Part shown: piece after piece, positions 1 through 6,290 of the stretch
Layout of the letters: the number at the start of each line of letters is the position of its first letter
Position numbering within the stretch: position 1 is the stretch's first letter
Assembly (NCBI GenBank): GCA_012329085.1
Contig: JAAXQB010000022.1
Span: 1 to 8,320 of the forward strand
Reading direction: 5' to 3'
Length of the DNA: 8,320 nucleotides
Source: Methanosarcinales archaeon
GTDB lineage: Archaea > Halobacteriota > Methanosarcinia > Methanosarcinales > Methanosarcinaceae
Position numbers and translations under genes: made by a program
Notes under the pieces: generated by a model
Databases searched by the model: none
Seen by the model: the letters and a program-made list of their open reading frames with translations, nothing else
What the model was told of the DNA's origin: nothing

Positions 1-2
1 AT

Positions 3-170
3 GTTGTCGCATCTATGCAAACTGTCAAAGCACTTAAAATTGCAAAAACATTAAGCATGATACCCACCATCAGAATAGATCAAATTTTTGATTTTAAAAA
101 TTCCTTCGAGTGTATATCTTTTTTCATGTTTATGGATTGTGTAGTATATATTCATATAGCTGTGAACTGA
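3..170 (+). CDS. Possible C-terminal tail of a gene entering from the left
   Basis: A reading frame is open from the left edge to a TGA at 168-170 (55 codons). The first 17 or so residues (VVASMQTVKALKIAKTL) look protein-like and resemble the helix after the 'P-E' segment of MinD/ParA-type ATPases. After about residue 20 the composition becomes Phe/Ile/Val-rich and resembles translated AT-rich non-coding DNA. It may therefore be the end of a real gene, a frameshifted end, or chance. No domain can be assigned with confidence, and the MinD-like idea is only a resemblance. Confidence 0.22.
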   Translation, partial: VVASMQTVKALKIAKTLSMIPTIRIDQIFDFKNSFECISFFMFMDCVVYIHIAVN

Positions 171-409
171 TCTGTGAAACTATATAAATATATTGCTTGC
201 GATATTGTGCAATAAAAGCTGTTTGGGAATGAAATTATTTTAATTATTTTAATATGGCATAATTTATATTAATTTTACCAATTGGGTGGCGAAGGTATTG
301 AAATATAGATGAGTGTATTATACCAAACCATTTCTATAATTTAAAACAATCTTATTAATATTTTAAACAATTATTTTTTATATTTCATAATCACATCTTG
401 TTTTTTATA

Positions 410-430
410 GCACATTCAAAATGAATGTGC
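410..430. repeat. Isolated palindrome (GCACATTCA-AAA-TGAATGTGC)
   Basis: The two arms, GCACATTCA at 410-418 and TGAATGTGC at 422-430, are perfect reverse complements (9 bp) around an AAA centre. The flank before it (TTTTTTATA) resembles the flank of the 48-bp unit at the right edge (TTTTTGATA followed by GCACATTCA). It is probably a solitary, diverged member of the same palindrome family found in clusters elsewhere in the window. Confidence 0.65.
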
Positions 431-489
431 GTTAATAATTATAAAATGAAATATATGTATAAACATTAAGAAAAATGGAAACGGTTTAG

Positions 490-636
490 CATATAAGCAC
501 AGATGGAACTATATTTATTGGTTCTAATAATGGAAATCTTTATGCTATCAATCCCGATGGCACTCAAAAATGGTATTTTCAAACTAATGGTGCAATTCAA
601 TCATCTCCAGTTATTGGTTGTGTGAAATTACTATAA
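490..636 (+). pseudogene. Remnant of a PQQ-like beta-propeller repeat protein
   Basis: One frame reads DGTIFIGSNNGNLYAINPDG followed by TQKWYFQTNGAIQSSPVIG. This is a textbook PQQ-enzyme/YWTD-like blade: 'G.I.IGS..G.LYA.NPDG...W.F.T...I.SSP.IG'. Such repeats build secreted or cell-surface beta-propellers, which are common in archaea. Here only about one blade survives. A TAG at 487-489 closes the frame immediately upstream, no start codon fits, and homology stops at VIG before a TAA at 634-636. Neighbouring blades are not visible on either side. It is best read as a relic of a deleted surface-protein gene or a recombination scar. The blade match is clear; the history is inferred. Confidence 0.6.
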
Positions 637-850
637 CATTCATAACATCTCCAACTATTTTTAAGAAATTAAAATTTTTCTAATCATCTAACTTTATAAG
701 TTATGTACAAATGCAAATCTTATAAAATATTTGCACGCATTTATTTATGTATTGTATCATTTTATATGTTAAAAGTATTAATAATATGTATTCTAAAAAT
801 CAAATTTTATACGAGATAACATTCATTCTCATATAGGGACTGAGCAAACG

Positions 851-974
851 CTCATTCGTTCCGAATGAGTTGTCGAAAATCAAAGATTTTCTCCAACGCT
901 CATTCTCTTCGAGAATGAGCTATTGGAAATTTCTCGAACTCATTCTGAAAAGTTTGAGTGTTAAGCATATAATA
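851..974. repeat. Mosaic palindromic repeat cluster 1
   Basis: A chain of hairpin modules ends about 100 bp before the radical SAM gene. In order: CTCATTCG-TTC-CGAATGAG (851-869); AAAATC-AAA-GATTTT (876-890); GCTCATTCTC-TTC-GAGAATGAGC (898-920, perfect 10-bp stem); a short GGAAATTTC segment (925-933); and a 38-bp module (937-974) beginning AACTCATTCTGAAAAG and ending AGCATATAATA. The 38-bp module recurs at 6291-6328 with two mismatches. The cluster is probably non-coding; it could be transcribed as leader or spacer RNA or be a mobile palindromic element. Confidence 0.8.
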
Positions 975-1033
975 AACGCTCGTTTTTTTGATAACAAGCT
1001 TTACAAATTGTATACAAAAATAAAATACAATAA

Positions 1034-1048
1034 TTAAAATATAAAATA
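1034..1048 (+). promoter_or_regulatory. TATA-like promoter element of the radical SAM gene
   Basis: The string TTAAAATATAAAATA lies 28-42 bp before the ATG at 1076. An archaeal TATA box there would start transcription only a few bases before the start codon, giving a very short or leaderless mRNA. This agrees with the lack of any Shine-Dalgarno motif before this gene. The surrounding DNA is extremely AT-rich, so the call is tentative. Confidence 0.35.
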
Positions 1049-1075
1049 CAATTGCTTTGATCATAATACAATATA

Positions 1076-2062
1076 ATGGATATAAAAATTAAAGCTGAAT
1101 TATTGGCAATCGGAAAAGTAAGAATCGAAGAATCGAATTTAAAACTAACTGTCCCAACAGCAGGACCAGGAGCTGGCAATAGAGCAATCTTTTTTAAATC
1201 TGGAAATAAACGAGTTCGACTTGGAATAAATCAAAACTCTCCTCTTCAGCTTATAAAAAATGGCATGTATGCAATCATATTAAAAGACGGTAAAGAATTT
1301 GTAAGAGGTATGATTGAAGAAGAGTTAATTCATTGCCCCAATCAAGCATATATCACAATTAGTGAAAAGTGTTTATTTGATTGCAAATTTTGCCCTGTGC
1401 CAAAACTTGATGGTAAAATAAAAAGTATTAATCAAGTAATAGATTTTGTGGATATGGCACATGCGTCTGGTAAAATGGATTGTATTTCAATCACAACTGG
1501 TATTGCAGACAGTCCAGAAATAGAAGTTGAACGAGTTTTAAATGTATTACACTCACTTAAAAAATATTCAGTTCCAATTGGAGTTTCAGTATATCCGACA
1601 AATAATTCTTCACGACTTTTAAAAAAAGCAGGGGCATACGAAATAAAATATAATGTTGAAACAATGGATAGAAATATTTTTAAATTGGTATGTGTGGATA
1701 TGAATTTTGATTTTATACTTAATTGTTTAAGCGATGCAGTTAATATATTTGGAAAAAATAGAGTGTTTTCTAATTTTATAATAGGGCTTGGGGAAACTGA
1801 TAAAACTGTAAAAATGGGGGTGAAAAAACTTGCAGAGATGGGGGTAATTCCGATATTAAGACCAATTGCATCACATCCTTTAAGAATAGATGAGCTTAAT
1901 GCTATTGATGGTGTGAATGTTGAAAGACCTAATGCTAATCGACTTATAAAACTTAATGATATGTTAAGGGAAATTCTTGATGATGCTGGATTAAGTGCAG
2001 GTGTAGCTAAGACCATGTGCATTCCATGTAAAGGGTGCGATTTAAGTCCAAGTGAATTTTAA
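1076..2062 (+). CDS. Radical SAM protein, biotin/lipoyl-synthase-like
   Basis: The 328-residue product carries the radical SAM signature CLFDCKFC (Cys99, Cys103, Cys106; CX3CX2C), which binds the [4Fe-4S] cluster that cleaves S-adenosylmethionine. Further on there is a barrel with the IIGLGET segment around residue 235, as in biotin- and lipoyl-synthase-like members. Before the motif is a separate N-terminal domain of about 90 residues, rich in beta-strand-like sequence, with a TAGPGAG stretch at about 28-34. The extreme C-terminus has a second cysteine motif, CIPCKGC (Cys315, Cys318, Cys321), which could hold an auxiliary cluster or metal. No signal peptide is seen, so it is cytosolic. The start is the first ATG after the last upstream stop; there is no ribosome-binding site, so the mRNA may be leaderless. 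The substrate is unknown; I do not recognise it as a named biosynthetic enzyme. Confidence 0.85.
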   Translation: MDIKIKAELLAIGKVRIEESNLKLTVPTAGPGAGNRAIFFKSGNKRVRLGINQNSPLQLIKNGMYAIILKDGKEFVRGMIEEELIHCPNQAYITISEKCLFDCKFCPVPKLDGKIKSINQVIDFVDMAHASGKMDCISITTGIADSPEIEVERVLNVLHSLKKYSVPIGVSVYPTNNSSRLLKKAGAYEIKYNVETMDRNIFKLVCVDMNFDFILNCLSDAVNIFGKNRVFSNFIIGLGETDKTVKMGVKKLAEMGVIPILRPIASHPLRIDELNAIDGVNVERPNANRLIKLNDMLREILDDAGLSAGVAKTMCIPCKGCDLSPSEF

Positions 2063-2095
2063 TTTCAATAAAAACATCTCTAATTTTTCTTACTC

Positions 2096-2104
2096 TTTAT
2101 AAAC
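2096..2104 (+). promoter_or_regulatory. Candidate TATA box for topA
   Basis: TTTATAAAC matches the archaeal TATA-box consensus and lies in the short unique stretch between the radical SAM stop codon and the palindromic repeats. Transcription would start about 25 bp downstream, inside the first 48-bp repeat unit. The topA mRNA would then have a leader of almost 300 nt made entirely of hairpin repeats. No comparable TATA-like element is seen in the 40 bp just before the topA ATG. Placement is inferred from sequence alone. Confidence 0.35.
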
Positions 2105-2114
2105 ATCCATCGAT

Positions 2115-2230
2115 ATCAAAAATCAAAGATTTTTTCATACGCCCATTCATTCTGAATGTGCTATCAAAAATCAAAGATTTTTTCATACGCCCATTCATTC
2201 TGAATGTGCTATCAAAAATCAAAGATTTTC
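2115..2230. repeat. Tandem array of a 48-bp unit (2.4 copies)
   Basis: Units run 2115-2162 and 2163-2210, and a third diverges after its first 20 bp or so. The unit joins two palindromes: AAAATC-AAA-GATTTT and CATTCA-TTC-TGAATG, the latter inside GCCCATTCA...TGAATGTGC. The two full copies are identical to each other and to the copies at 8204-8320, which lie in the opposite orientation. Here the array is intergenic, between the radical SAM gene and topA. Confidence 0.92.
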
Positions 2231-2233
2231 TTA

Positions 2234-2402
2234 AACTCATTCTGAAAAGTTTGAGTGATTACGCTCATTCGTTCGAAAACAAAATTTCTCCAAAGGAGAA
2301 ATTTTTAGAAGGAAATTCTTTTTGAGAATTTCCTGAATCAAAGATTTTCTCATACGCTCATTCGTTCCGAATGAGCTTTCCGAATGAGCTTTCCGAATGA
2401 GC
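2234..2402. repeat. Mosaic palindromic repeat cluster 2, in the topA leader
   Basis: The modules follow the 48-bp array directly. First comes AACTCATTCTGAAAAGTTTG (2234-2257 module, shared with clusters 1 and 4). Next is AAAATTTCTCC-AAA-GGAGAAATTTT (2281-2305, perfect 11-bp stem), then GGAAATTCT...AGAATTTCC (2311-2333), an ATCAAAGAT palindrome, and GCTCATTCG-TTC-CGAATGAGC (2356-2376). The 3' arm of the last hairpin is then repeated as two extra 13-bp copies of TTTCCGAATGAGC (2377-2389, 2390-2402). The cluster ends 12 bp before the topA ATG. Positions 2268-2340 recur inverted at 5083-5155 with 72 of 73 bases matching. Confidence 0.85.
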
Positions 2403-2414
2403 TATTAAAAATAC

Positions 2415-4748
2415 ATGACAATAATCGTATTCACAGAAAAAAATAAAGCCGCAGAAACCATTTCTAAAATACTAAATAATGGTAAAACTTCGCGATATTC
2501 AATTGAAAGAATTCCAATATATGAATTTAAAAAAGATGGAAAAGATTGGAAAATAATGGGTCTTTCTGGACATATTACAGAATATGATTATCCAAAAGAA
2601 TATAGTAATTGGCGTGCTATTGATCCTGAAAATCTAATTTCAGTAATGCCTATAAAAGTAGTCACTAAAAAACAATTTGAATTAGCCATAACCCAAATCT
2701 CAAAATCAGCAACTAAAATAATTCTTGCATGTGATTTTGATAGAGAAGGTGAAAATATAGGATTTGAAGCAAAAACAATTGCGGAAAAAGTATCAAAAGC
2801 ACCAATAAAACGGGCAAAATTCTCTTCTCTTTCAAAAAGCGAAATTACAAGAGCATTTGACAATCTCGTAGAACCTGATGAAAACATGGCAATGTCAGCA
2901 GAGGTTAGGCAAATTTTAGATTTAAAAATGGGTGCATCATTTACACGATTATTAACACTTTCAGTTCAAAAATATACACGAACAAAAGATATTATTTCTA
3001 TTGGTCCGTGTCAAACACCAACATGTGGTTTTGTGTATGAAAGAGAGTGTAAAATTAAAGAATTTAAACCATCGGATTTTTGGAAAATTGAAGCAATTCT
3101 TAAAAAGCAAACACACAAATTTTCTGCATTACATATAGCTGGAAATATAACTAAAAAAGAAAAAGCAGATGCAATATTTAAAAAAGTTCAAAATCATAAA
3201 GAAGCCATACTTACTAATAAAATCGTAAAAGAAGCTAAAACGCAACCTCCATTTCCATTAAATACAACTGAATTTTTAAAACGCGCATCTACTTATCTAA
3301 AAATAAGTTCTATAAAATCACTTGAAATTGCAGAACAATTATATCTTTCCGGTTTTATAAGCTATCCGAGAACTGAAACTAACAAATATGCAAACGATTT
3401 TGATTTTAAATCATATCTTTCAGAATTTGAAAAAAGTACAATCAAGGAGTATAAAGAGTATGCAACACAAATTCTTTTAAATCCAATCATTTCACGAAAT
3501 GGTACAAAAGATGGACACGATCATCCCCCAATTCATCCTATAAAAGTTACATCCAAAAAAGAAATTGCAAGATCTGTCTCTACTACTGGTGCATGGGAAG
3601 TTTATGATTTTGTTGTAAGACACTTTTTTGCAAATCTTATGAATCCTGCAATATTTGAAAAAGTTAAACTTGAAATATCCATAAATAATGAAATTTTTAT
3701 CTCAACTGGTTCAACTTTGAAAAATGCAGGTTGGCTTACTGTATATCCATTCGAGAAAAAAAATGAAAAACTACTTCCAGTTGTAGAAATTGGTGAAATT
3801 TTATCTATTGAAAAAATCAAACAGATAAAATCTAAAACAACTGCCCCAAAACAATTGACTGAGGCAGAACTTTTGACACTTATGGATAAACATGGTATTG
3901 GAACCAAATCTACGGCACCATCGCACATAGAAACAAATAAAAGGCGAGGATATTTTGAAACAAAAGGAAAAACTATTTCAATTCTTGATACTGGTTTTAC
4001 ACTCATGGATGCATTGAATGGTTCGGTTTCAGTACTTATTAAACCAGAAATTCGTTCCAAAATAGAATCTCTTATTCAGGAAGTAGAGGATGGAAATAAG
4101 TCTTTTGATGATGCAATAGAAGAAGGCACACTTCTTATAAAAAGCATGTATAAAAAGATTTTATTGGGAAAAAATGAAATTGTATCAAGAATTGTTGGCA
4201 CAGTAAAAATAGAATCTATAAAAATTGATAAAAAAAATCTGATTGGAACTTGTAAAGAGTGTGGTCAAACACTTCATATAATAAAAACAGATACAAGTAG
4301 ATTTGTTGGTTGTACTGGATATCCTATGTGTAAAAATACATACCCACTTCCAAAGAAAAATGTAATAGTTGTTGCTCGTTCAAAAGTATGTAAAAAAGAA
4401 GAAGGTGTTGCCATAATAAAAGTTGACAATAAATATCATTGGGCTATTGGAGTGGGACCTTGCTTTACATGTGAATCTGAAAAGATTTGTTATCCGCCAA
4501 AGATTGTTGGAAATTGCATAAAGTGCGATGGAAAAATGATTATGATTTCACTTAAAAGTAGTCGTTTTTTAGGGTGTGTTAATCGATGCGGATATACTCA
4601 TGCACTTCCCAAGAATGGACGAATTACGATACTTGATAGGATATGCGATATATGTGGGTGGCACATAATAAGAGTAAAAGAAGTGAATAAAGATGCAATT
4701 GAATATTGTTCAAACATGGCGTGTAGATATAAAGCAATGAAATCATAA
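2415..4748 (+). CDS. topA: DNA topoisomerase I (type IA)
   Basis: A 777-residue type IA topoisomerase, which relaxes negative supercoils by cutting one DNA strand through a 5'-phosphotyrosine. The N-terminal TOPRIM domain starts at IIVFTEKNKAAETI and holds the metal-binding DFDREGE motif (Asp107, Asp109, Glu113). The central topoisomerase domain carries the catalytic tyrosine in GFISYPRTET (Tyr317) and the conserved HGIGTKSTAPSHIE segment from residue 493. The C-terminus has about three zinc-finger modules: cysteines around 613-637 (CKEC...CTGYPMC), around 683-720 (CFTC, CIKC, CVNRC) and 744-770 (CDIC...CSNMAC), as in archaeal and bacterial TopA. The chosen ATG places the TOPRIM strand at the very N-terminus, as expected. 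There is no Shine-Dalgarno motif, and the start lies 12 bp after a chain of palindromes. No frameshift or missing catalytic residue was seen. Confidence 0.96.
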   Translation: MTIIVFTEKNKAAETISKILNNGKTSRYSIERIPIYEFKKDGKDWKIMGLSGHITEYDYPKEYSNWRAIDPENLISVMPIKVVTKKQFELAITQISKSATKIILACDFDREGENIGFEAKTIAEKVSKAPIKRAKFSSLSKSEITRAFDNLVEPDENMAMSAEVRQILDLKMGASFTRLLTLSVQKYTRTKDIISIGPCQTPTCGFVYERECKIKEFKPSDFWKIEAILKKQTHKFSALHIAGNITKKEKADAIFKKVQNHKEAILTNKIVKEAKTQPPFPLNTTEFLKRASTYLKISSIKSLEIAEQLYLSGFISYPRTETNKYANDFDFKSYLSEFEKSTIKEYKEYATQILLNPIISRNGTKDGHDHPPIHPIKVTSKKEIARSVSTTGAWEVYDFVVRHFFANLMNPAIFEKVKLEISINNEIFISTGSTLKNAGWLTVYPFEKKNEKLLPVVEIGEILSIEKIKQIKSKTTAPKQLTEAELLTLMDKHGIGTKSTAPSHIETNKRRGYFETKGKTISILDTGFTLMDALNGSVSVLIKPEIRSKIESLIQEVEDGNKSFDDAIEEGTLLIKSMYKKILLGKNEIVSRIVGTVKIESIKIDKKNLIGTCKECGQTLHIIKTDTSRFVGCTGYPMCKNTYPLPKKNVIVVARSKVCKKEEGVAIIKVDNKYHWAIGVGPCFTCESEKICYPPKIVGNCIKCDGKMIMISLKSSRFLGCVNRCGYTHALPKNGRITILDRICDICGWHIIRVKEVNKDAIEYCSNMACRYKAMKS

Positions 4749-4772
4749 TATTTTACATATGATTAATTGCAA

Positions 4773-4794
4773 ATTTCAACCATATTTGAAATTA
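4773..4794 (+). terminator. Hairpin after topA
   Basis: AATTTCAA (4773-4780) and TTGAAATT (4787-4794) form an 8-bp AT-rich stem with a 6-nt loop, 24 bp after the topA stop codon. It could mark the 3' end of the topA transcript, but no long T-run follows, so a terminator role is weakly supported. It does not belong to the triloop palindrome family seen elsewhere. Confidence 0.3.
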
Positions 4795-4920
4795 AAACAC
4801 CATAATTTATATACTATGGACACTTAAATTTATTATTAAATAATCGATGAAAAGATTTGAATTGAAATATTATAAGAAATTGAATATTTATGATTGTTTT
4901 AACTCTTTTTATAGCATATA

Positions 4921-5163
4921 ATCTCTGATTTTCGTTCTTAATGAGCGTTATTCGTATTATATGCTGAGGGAAATTTCTAATAGCTTGTTCAGAATGAACA
5001 AGCGTTTGCTCGTTCGGAAAGCTCGCTCGGAACGAATGAGCGTAAACACTCATTCTTTCAAAATGAGTTTAAGAAAAATTTCTGATTCAGGAAATTCTCA
5101 AAGAGAATTTCCTTCTAAAAATTTCTCCTTTGGAGAAATTTTGTTTTCGAACGAACAAGCGTT
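4921..5163. repeat. Mosaic palindromic repeat cluster 3
   Basis: This cluster fills much of the 555-bp gap between topA and the HesB/IscA gene. Modules include GCTTGTTCA-GAA-TGAACAAGC (4983-5003, perfect 9-bp stem). A 13-bp tandem follows (GCTCGTTCGGAAA then GCTCGCTCGGAAC, 5008-5033), ending in CGAATGAGC. Then come ACTCATT...AATGAGT (5048-5068), GGAAATTCTC-AAA-GAGAATTTCC (5090-5112, perfect 10 bp) and AAAATTTCTCC-TTT-GGAGAAATTTT (5118-5142, perfect 11 bp). Most of it reads as the reverse complement of cluster 2, including the stretch 5083-5155. The short open frames crossing it are made of repeat sequence and look non-coding. The rest of the gap (4795-4920 and 5164-5290) is plain AT-rich DNA without a gene. 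Confidence 0.85.
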
Positions 5164-5292
5164 ATCTCGGATTAAAACAATATATATTTTCATAAAAATA
5201 TATTAATCAAAATATTTAATATTTAAATATGATGTTCATCATTATAATAAACTACTACATAACTAAAATATAACTAAATAAAAGGAAATAAA

Positions 5293-5297
5293 GTGAT
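5293..5297 (+). promoter_or_regulatory. Ribosome-binding site of the HesB/IscA gene
   Basis: GTGAT matches part of the archaeal Shine-Dalgarno GGAGGTGAT and lies 6 nt before the ATG at 5304, which supports that start. Confidence 0.5.
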
Positions 5298-5303
5298 ATA
5301 AAA

Positions 5304-5633
5304 ATGATAGAAATAACAGATAGTGCAGCAGACATATTAAAAGATATGATAGAAGCTAATGGAGATAAAGGAAGCATACTAAGATTATTTGTTGCAGGCA
5401 TGGGGTGCAGTGGTGCACAATATGGTTTAGCATTTGATAAAGAAACAACTTCTGAAGATGAAGTAATGGATGTTAAAGGCATAAGCGTTGCAATTAAAAA
5501 AGATGAAATAGAATCACTTATTAATGCAAAAGTTGATTATGTTAAAAGTGAGTGTGGTGCAGGATTTACTATTACCGTTCCAACTGCAGATGGCGGATCA
5601 TGTGGATCAAGCTGTGGCGGCGGCTGTTCTTAA
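5304..5633 (+). CDS. HesB/IscA-like A-type Fe-S carrier protein
   Basis: A 109-residue product with the compact A-type carrier fold, from ITDSAADILKDMI at the N-terminus through LRLFVAGMGCSGAQYGLAFD to the C-terminal GAGFTI segment. Family members hold or deliver Fe-S clusters to apoproteins in the cytosol. The conserved first cysteine is present (Cys35 in GMGCSG). The usual C-terminal CGCG motif is replaced by a glycine/cysteine-rich tail, GGSCGSSCGGGCS, with Cys100, Cys104 and Cys108 spaced CX3CX3C. There is also an extra Cys84 before GAGFTI. The protein has the normal family length, and the tail is presumably the cluster-binding end. It stands alone, without suf or isc genes beside it in the window. 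The GTGAT motif 6 nt upstream supports the start. Confidence 0.88.
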   Translation: MIEITDSAADILKDMIEANGDKGSILRLFVAGMGCSGAQYGLAFDKETTSEDEVMDVKGISVAIKKDEIESLINAKVDYVKSECGAGFTITVPTADGGSCGSSCGGGCS

Positions 5634-5762
5634 ATATAATTGAATAAATTGATTTAAAAATAGTTTAATTCATTTTAACTATAACGGAAATATAACTGTC
5701 TTAAATATTTGATTTAGGGCAGATTATTTTCATAATTATAAACAATTTTCAAAATAATTTTT

Positions 5763-5770
5763 GAGGTGAT
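5763..5770 (+). promoter_or_regulatory. Strong Shine-Dalgarno of the NAC gene
   Basis: GAGGTGAT is an almost complete complement to the 3' end of archaeal 16S rRNA (anti-SD in AUCACCUCC). It lies 3 nt before the ATG at 5774. It is the best ribosome-binding site in the window; the radical SAM and topA genes have none. Confidence 0.8.
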
Positions 5771-5773
5771 TAT

Positions 5774-6121
5774 ATGATTCCAGGAATGGGTGGTCGAGGA
5801 ATGAATCCGGCAAAAGTCAAAAAGATGATGAAACAGATGGGTATTGATGTCAGCACGATTGAAAATGTTGAACAAGTCATCATAAAAACGGCTGATAAGA
5901 ATATAATTTTCAATGATGCCGAAATTACAATAATGAGGGCACAAGGGTGTGATACTTATCAAATAGTCGGAACTCCAGAAGAAATTGAGAAAAAACTTGT
6001 AATTTCAGACGAAGATATTCGTCTTGTTATTGAACAAACAGCCGCATCAGAAGAAGTTGTACGAAAAGCACTTGAAGATGCAAATGGAGATTTGGCAGAA
6101 GCGATTTTGTCACTCTCTTAA
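5774..6121 (+). CDS. nac: Nascent polypeptide-associated complex protein (archaeal NAC)
   Basis: A 115-residue archaeal NAC, the homodimer-forming relative of eukaryotic NAC-alpha, which binds ribosomes and contacts emerging nascent chains. The N-terminus has the typical Gly/Met-rich start MIPGMGGRGMNPAKVKKMMKQMG. The NAC dimerisation domain runs roughly 28-72 (VEQVIIKTADKNIIF, then EITIMRAQGCDTYQIVG). A C-terminal UBA domain follows at about 76-115 (EDIRLVIEQTAASEEVVRKA, then LEDANGDLAEAILSLS). Length and order match the family. A strong Shine-Dalgarno fixes the start. The 140-bp gap from the HesB/IscA gene has none of the palindromic modules, so the two genes could be cotranscribed, although a separate promoter is also possible. 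Confidence 0.95.
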   Translation: MIPGMGGRGMNPAKVKKMMKQMGIDVSTIENVEQVIIKTADKNIIFNDAEITIMRAQGCDTYQIVGTPEEIEKKLVISDEDIRLVIEQTAASEEVVRKALEDANGDLAEAILSLS

Positions 6122-6139
6122 TTCTTTTTTTTATTTTTT
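6122..6139 (+). terminator. T-rich terminator after NAC
   Basis: Eight consecutive T's (6125-6132) and six more (6134-6139) begin just after the NAC stop codon. Archaeal RNA polymerase terminates on such U-tracts without needing a hairpin, so this is the likely transcript end of the NAC gene. Confidence 0.6.
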
Positions 6140-6290
6140 ATAGTATATTTTATAGTAATATATAAAGTATAAATTCTTCCTATTTAGGGTGCAAATTTAC
6201 ACAGAAAAAGTTTTTCTTATGGATAATAATCAAGGTCATAGTTTTCATTAATTTTTCATTAATATTAGACGAGAAATTAGAAATCTCTCT

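Larger units (their letters stand above)
171..850. other. AT-rich gene-free region
   Basis: This stretch between the possible upstream gene tail and the first palindrome cluster has no open frame of useful length. It contains only the isolated palindrome at 410-430 and the decayed beta-propeller fragment at 490-636. TATA-like strings (for example around 181-190) are frequent, but with such base composition they mean little. I see no tRNA, structured RNA or mobile-element end here. Confidence 0.5.

Noticed and set aside
181..215. tRNA-like or promoter signal in the leftmost AT-rich region
   Set aside because: TATA-like strings are expected by chance at this base composition, no gene follows, and no cloverleaf can be folded.
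1432..2022. 196-codon minus-strand frame opposite the radical SAM gene
   Set aside because: It is antisense to a well-supported gene with intact motifs, and its Ser/Ile/Phe-rich product is typical of a shadow frame.
2115..2230. CRISPR array
   Set aside because: The 48-bp units are head-to-tail with no variable spacers, and no cas gene is present; this is a plain tandem repeat.
3602..4060. 152-codon minus-strand frame opposite topA
   Set aside because: It lies wholly within the conserved topoisomerase coding region and encodes a composition typical of antisense reading.
2268..5155. Insertion sequence or composite transposon around topA
   Set aside because: The inverted 73-bp copies suggest it, but there is no transposase, no visible target duplication, and similar modules occur elsewhere in the window; kept only as a finding.
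4814..5206. Two short open frames on opposite strands (4814-5053 minus, 4961-5206 plus)
   Set aside because: Both cross the palindromic cluster, and their peptides are translations of repeat modules; there is no ribosome-binding site or recognisable domain.
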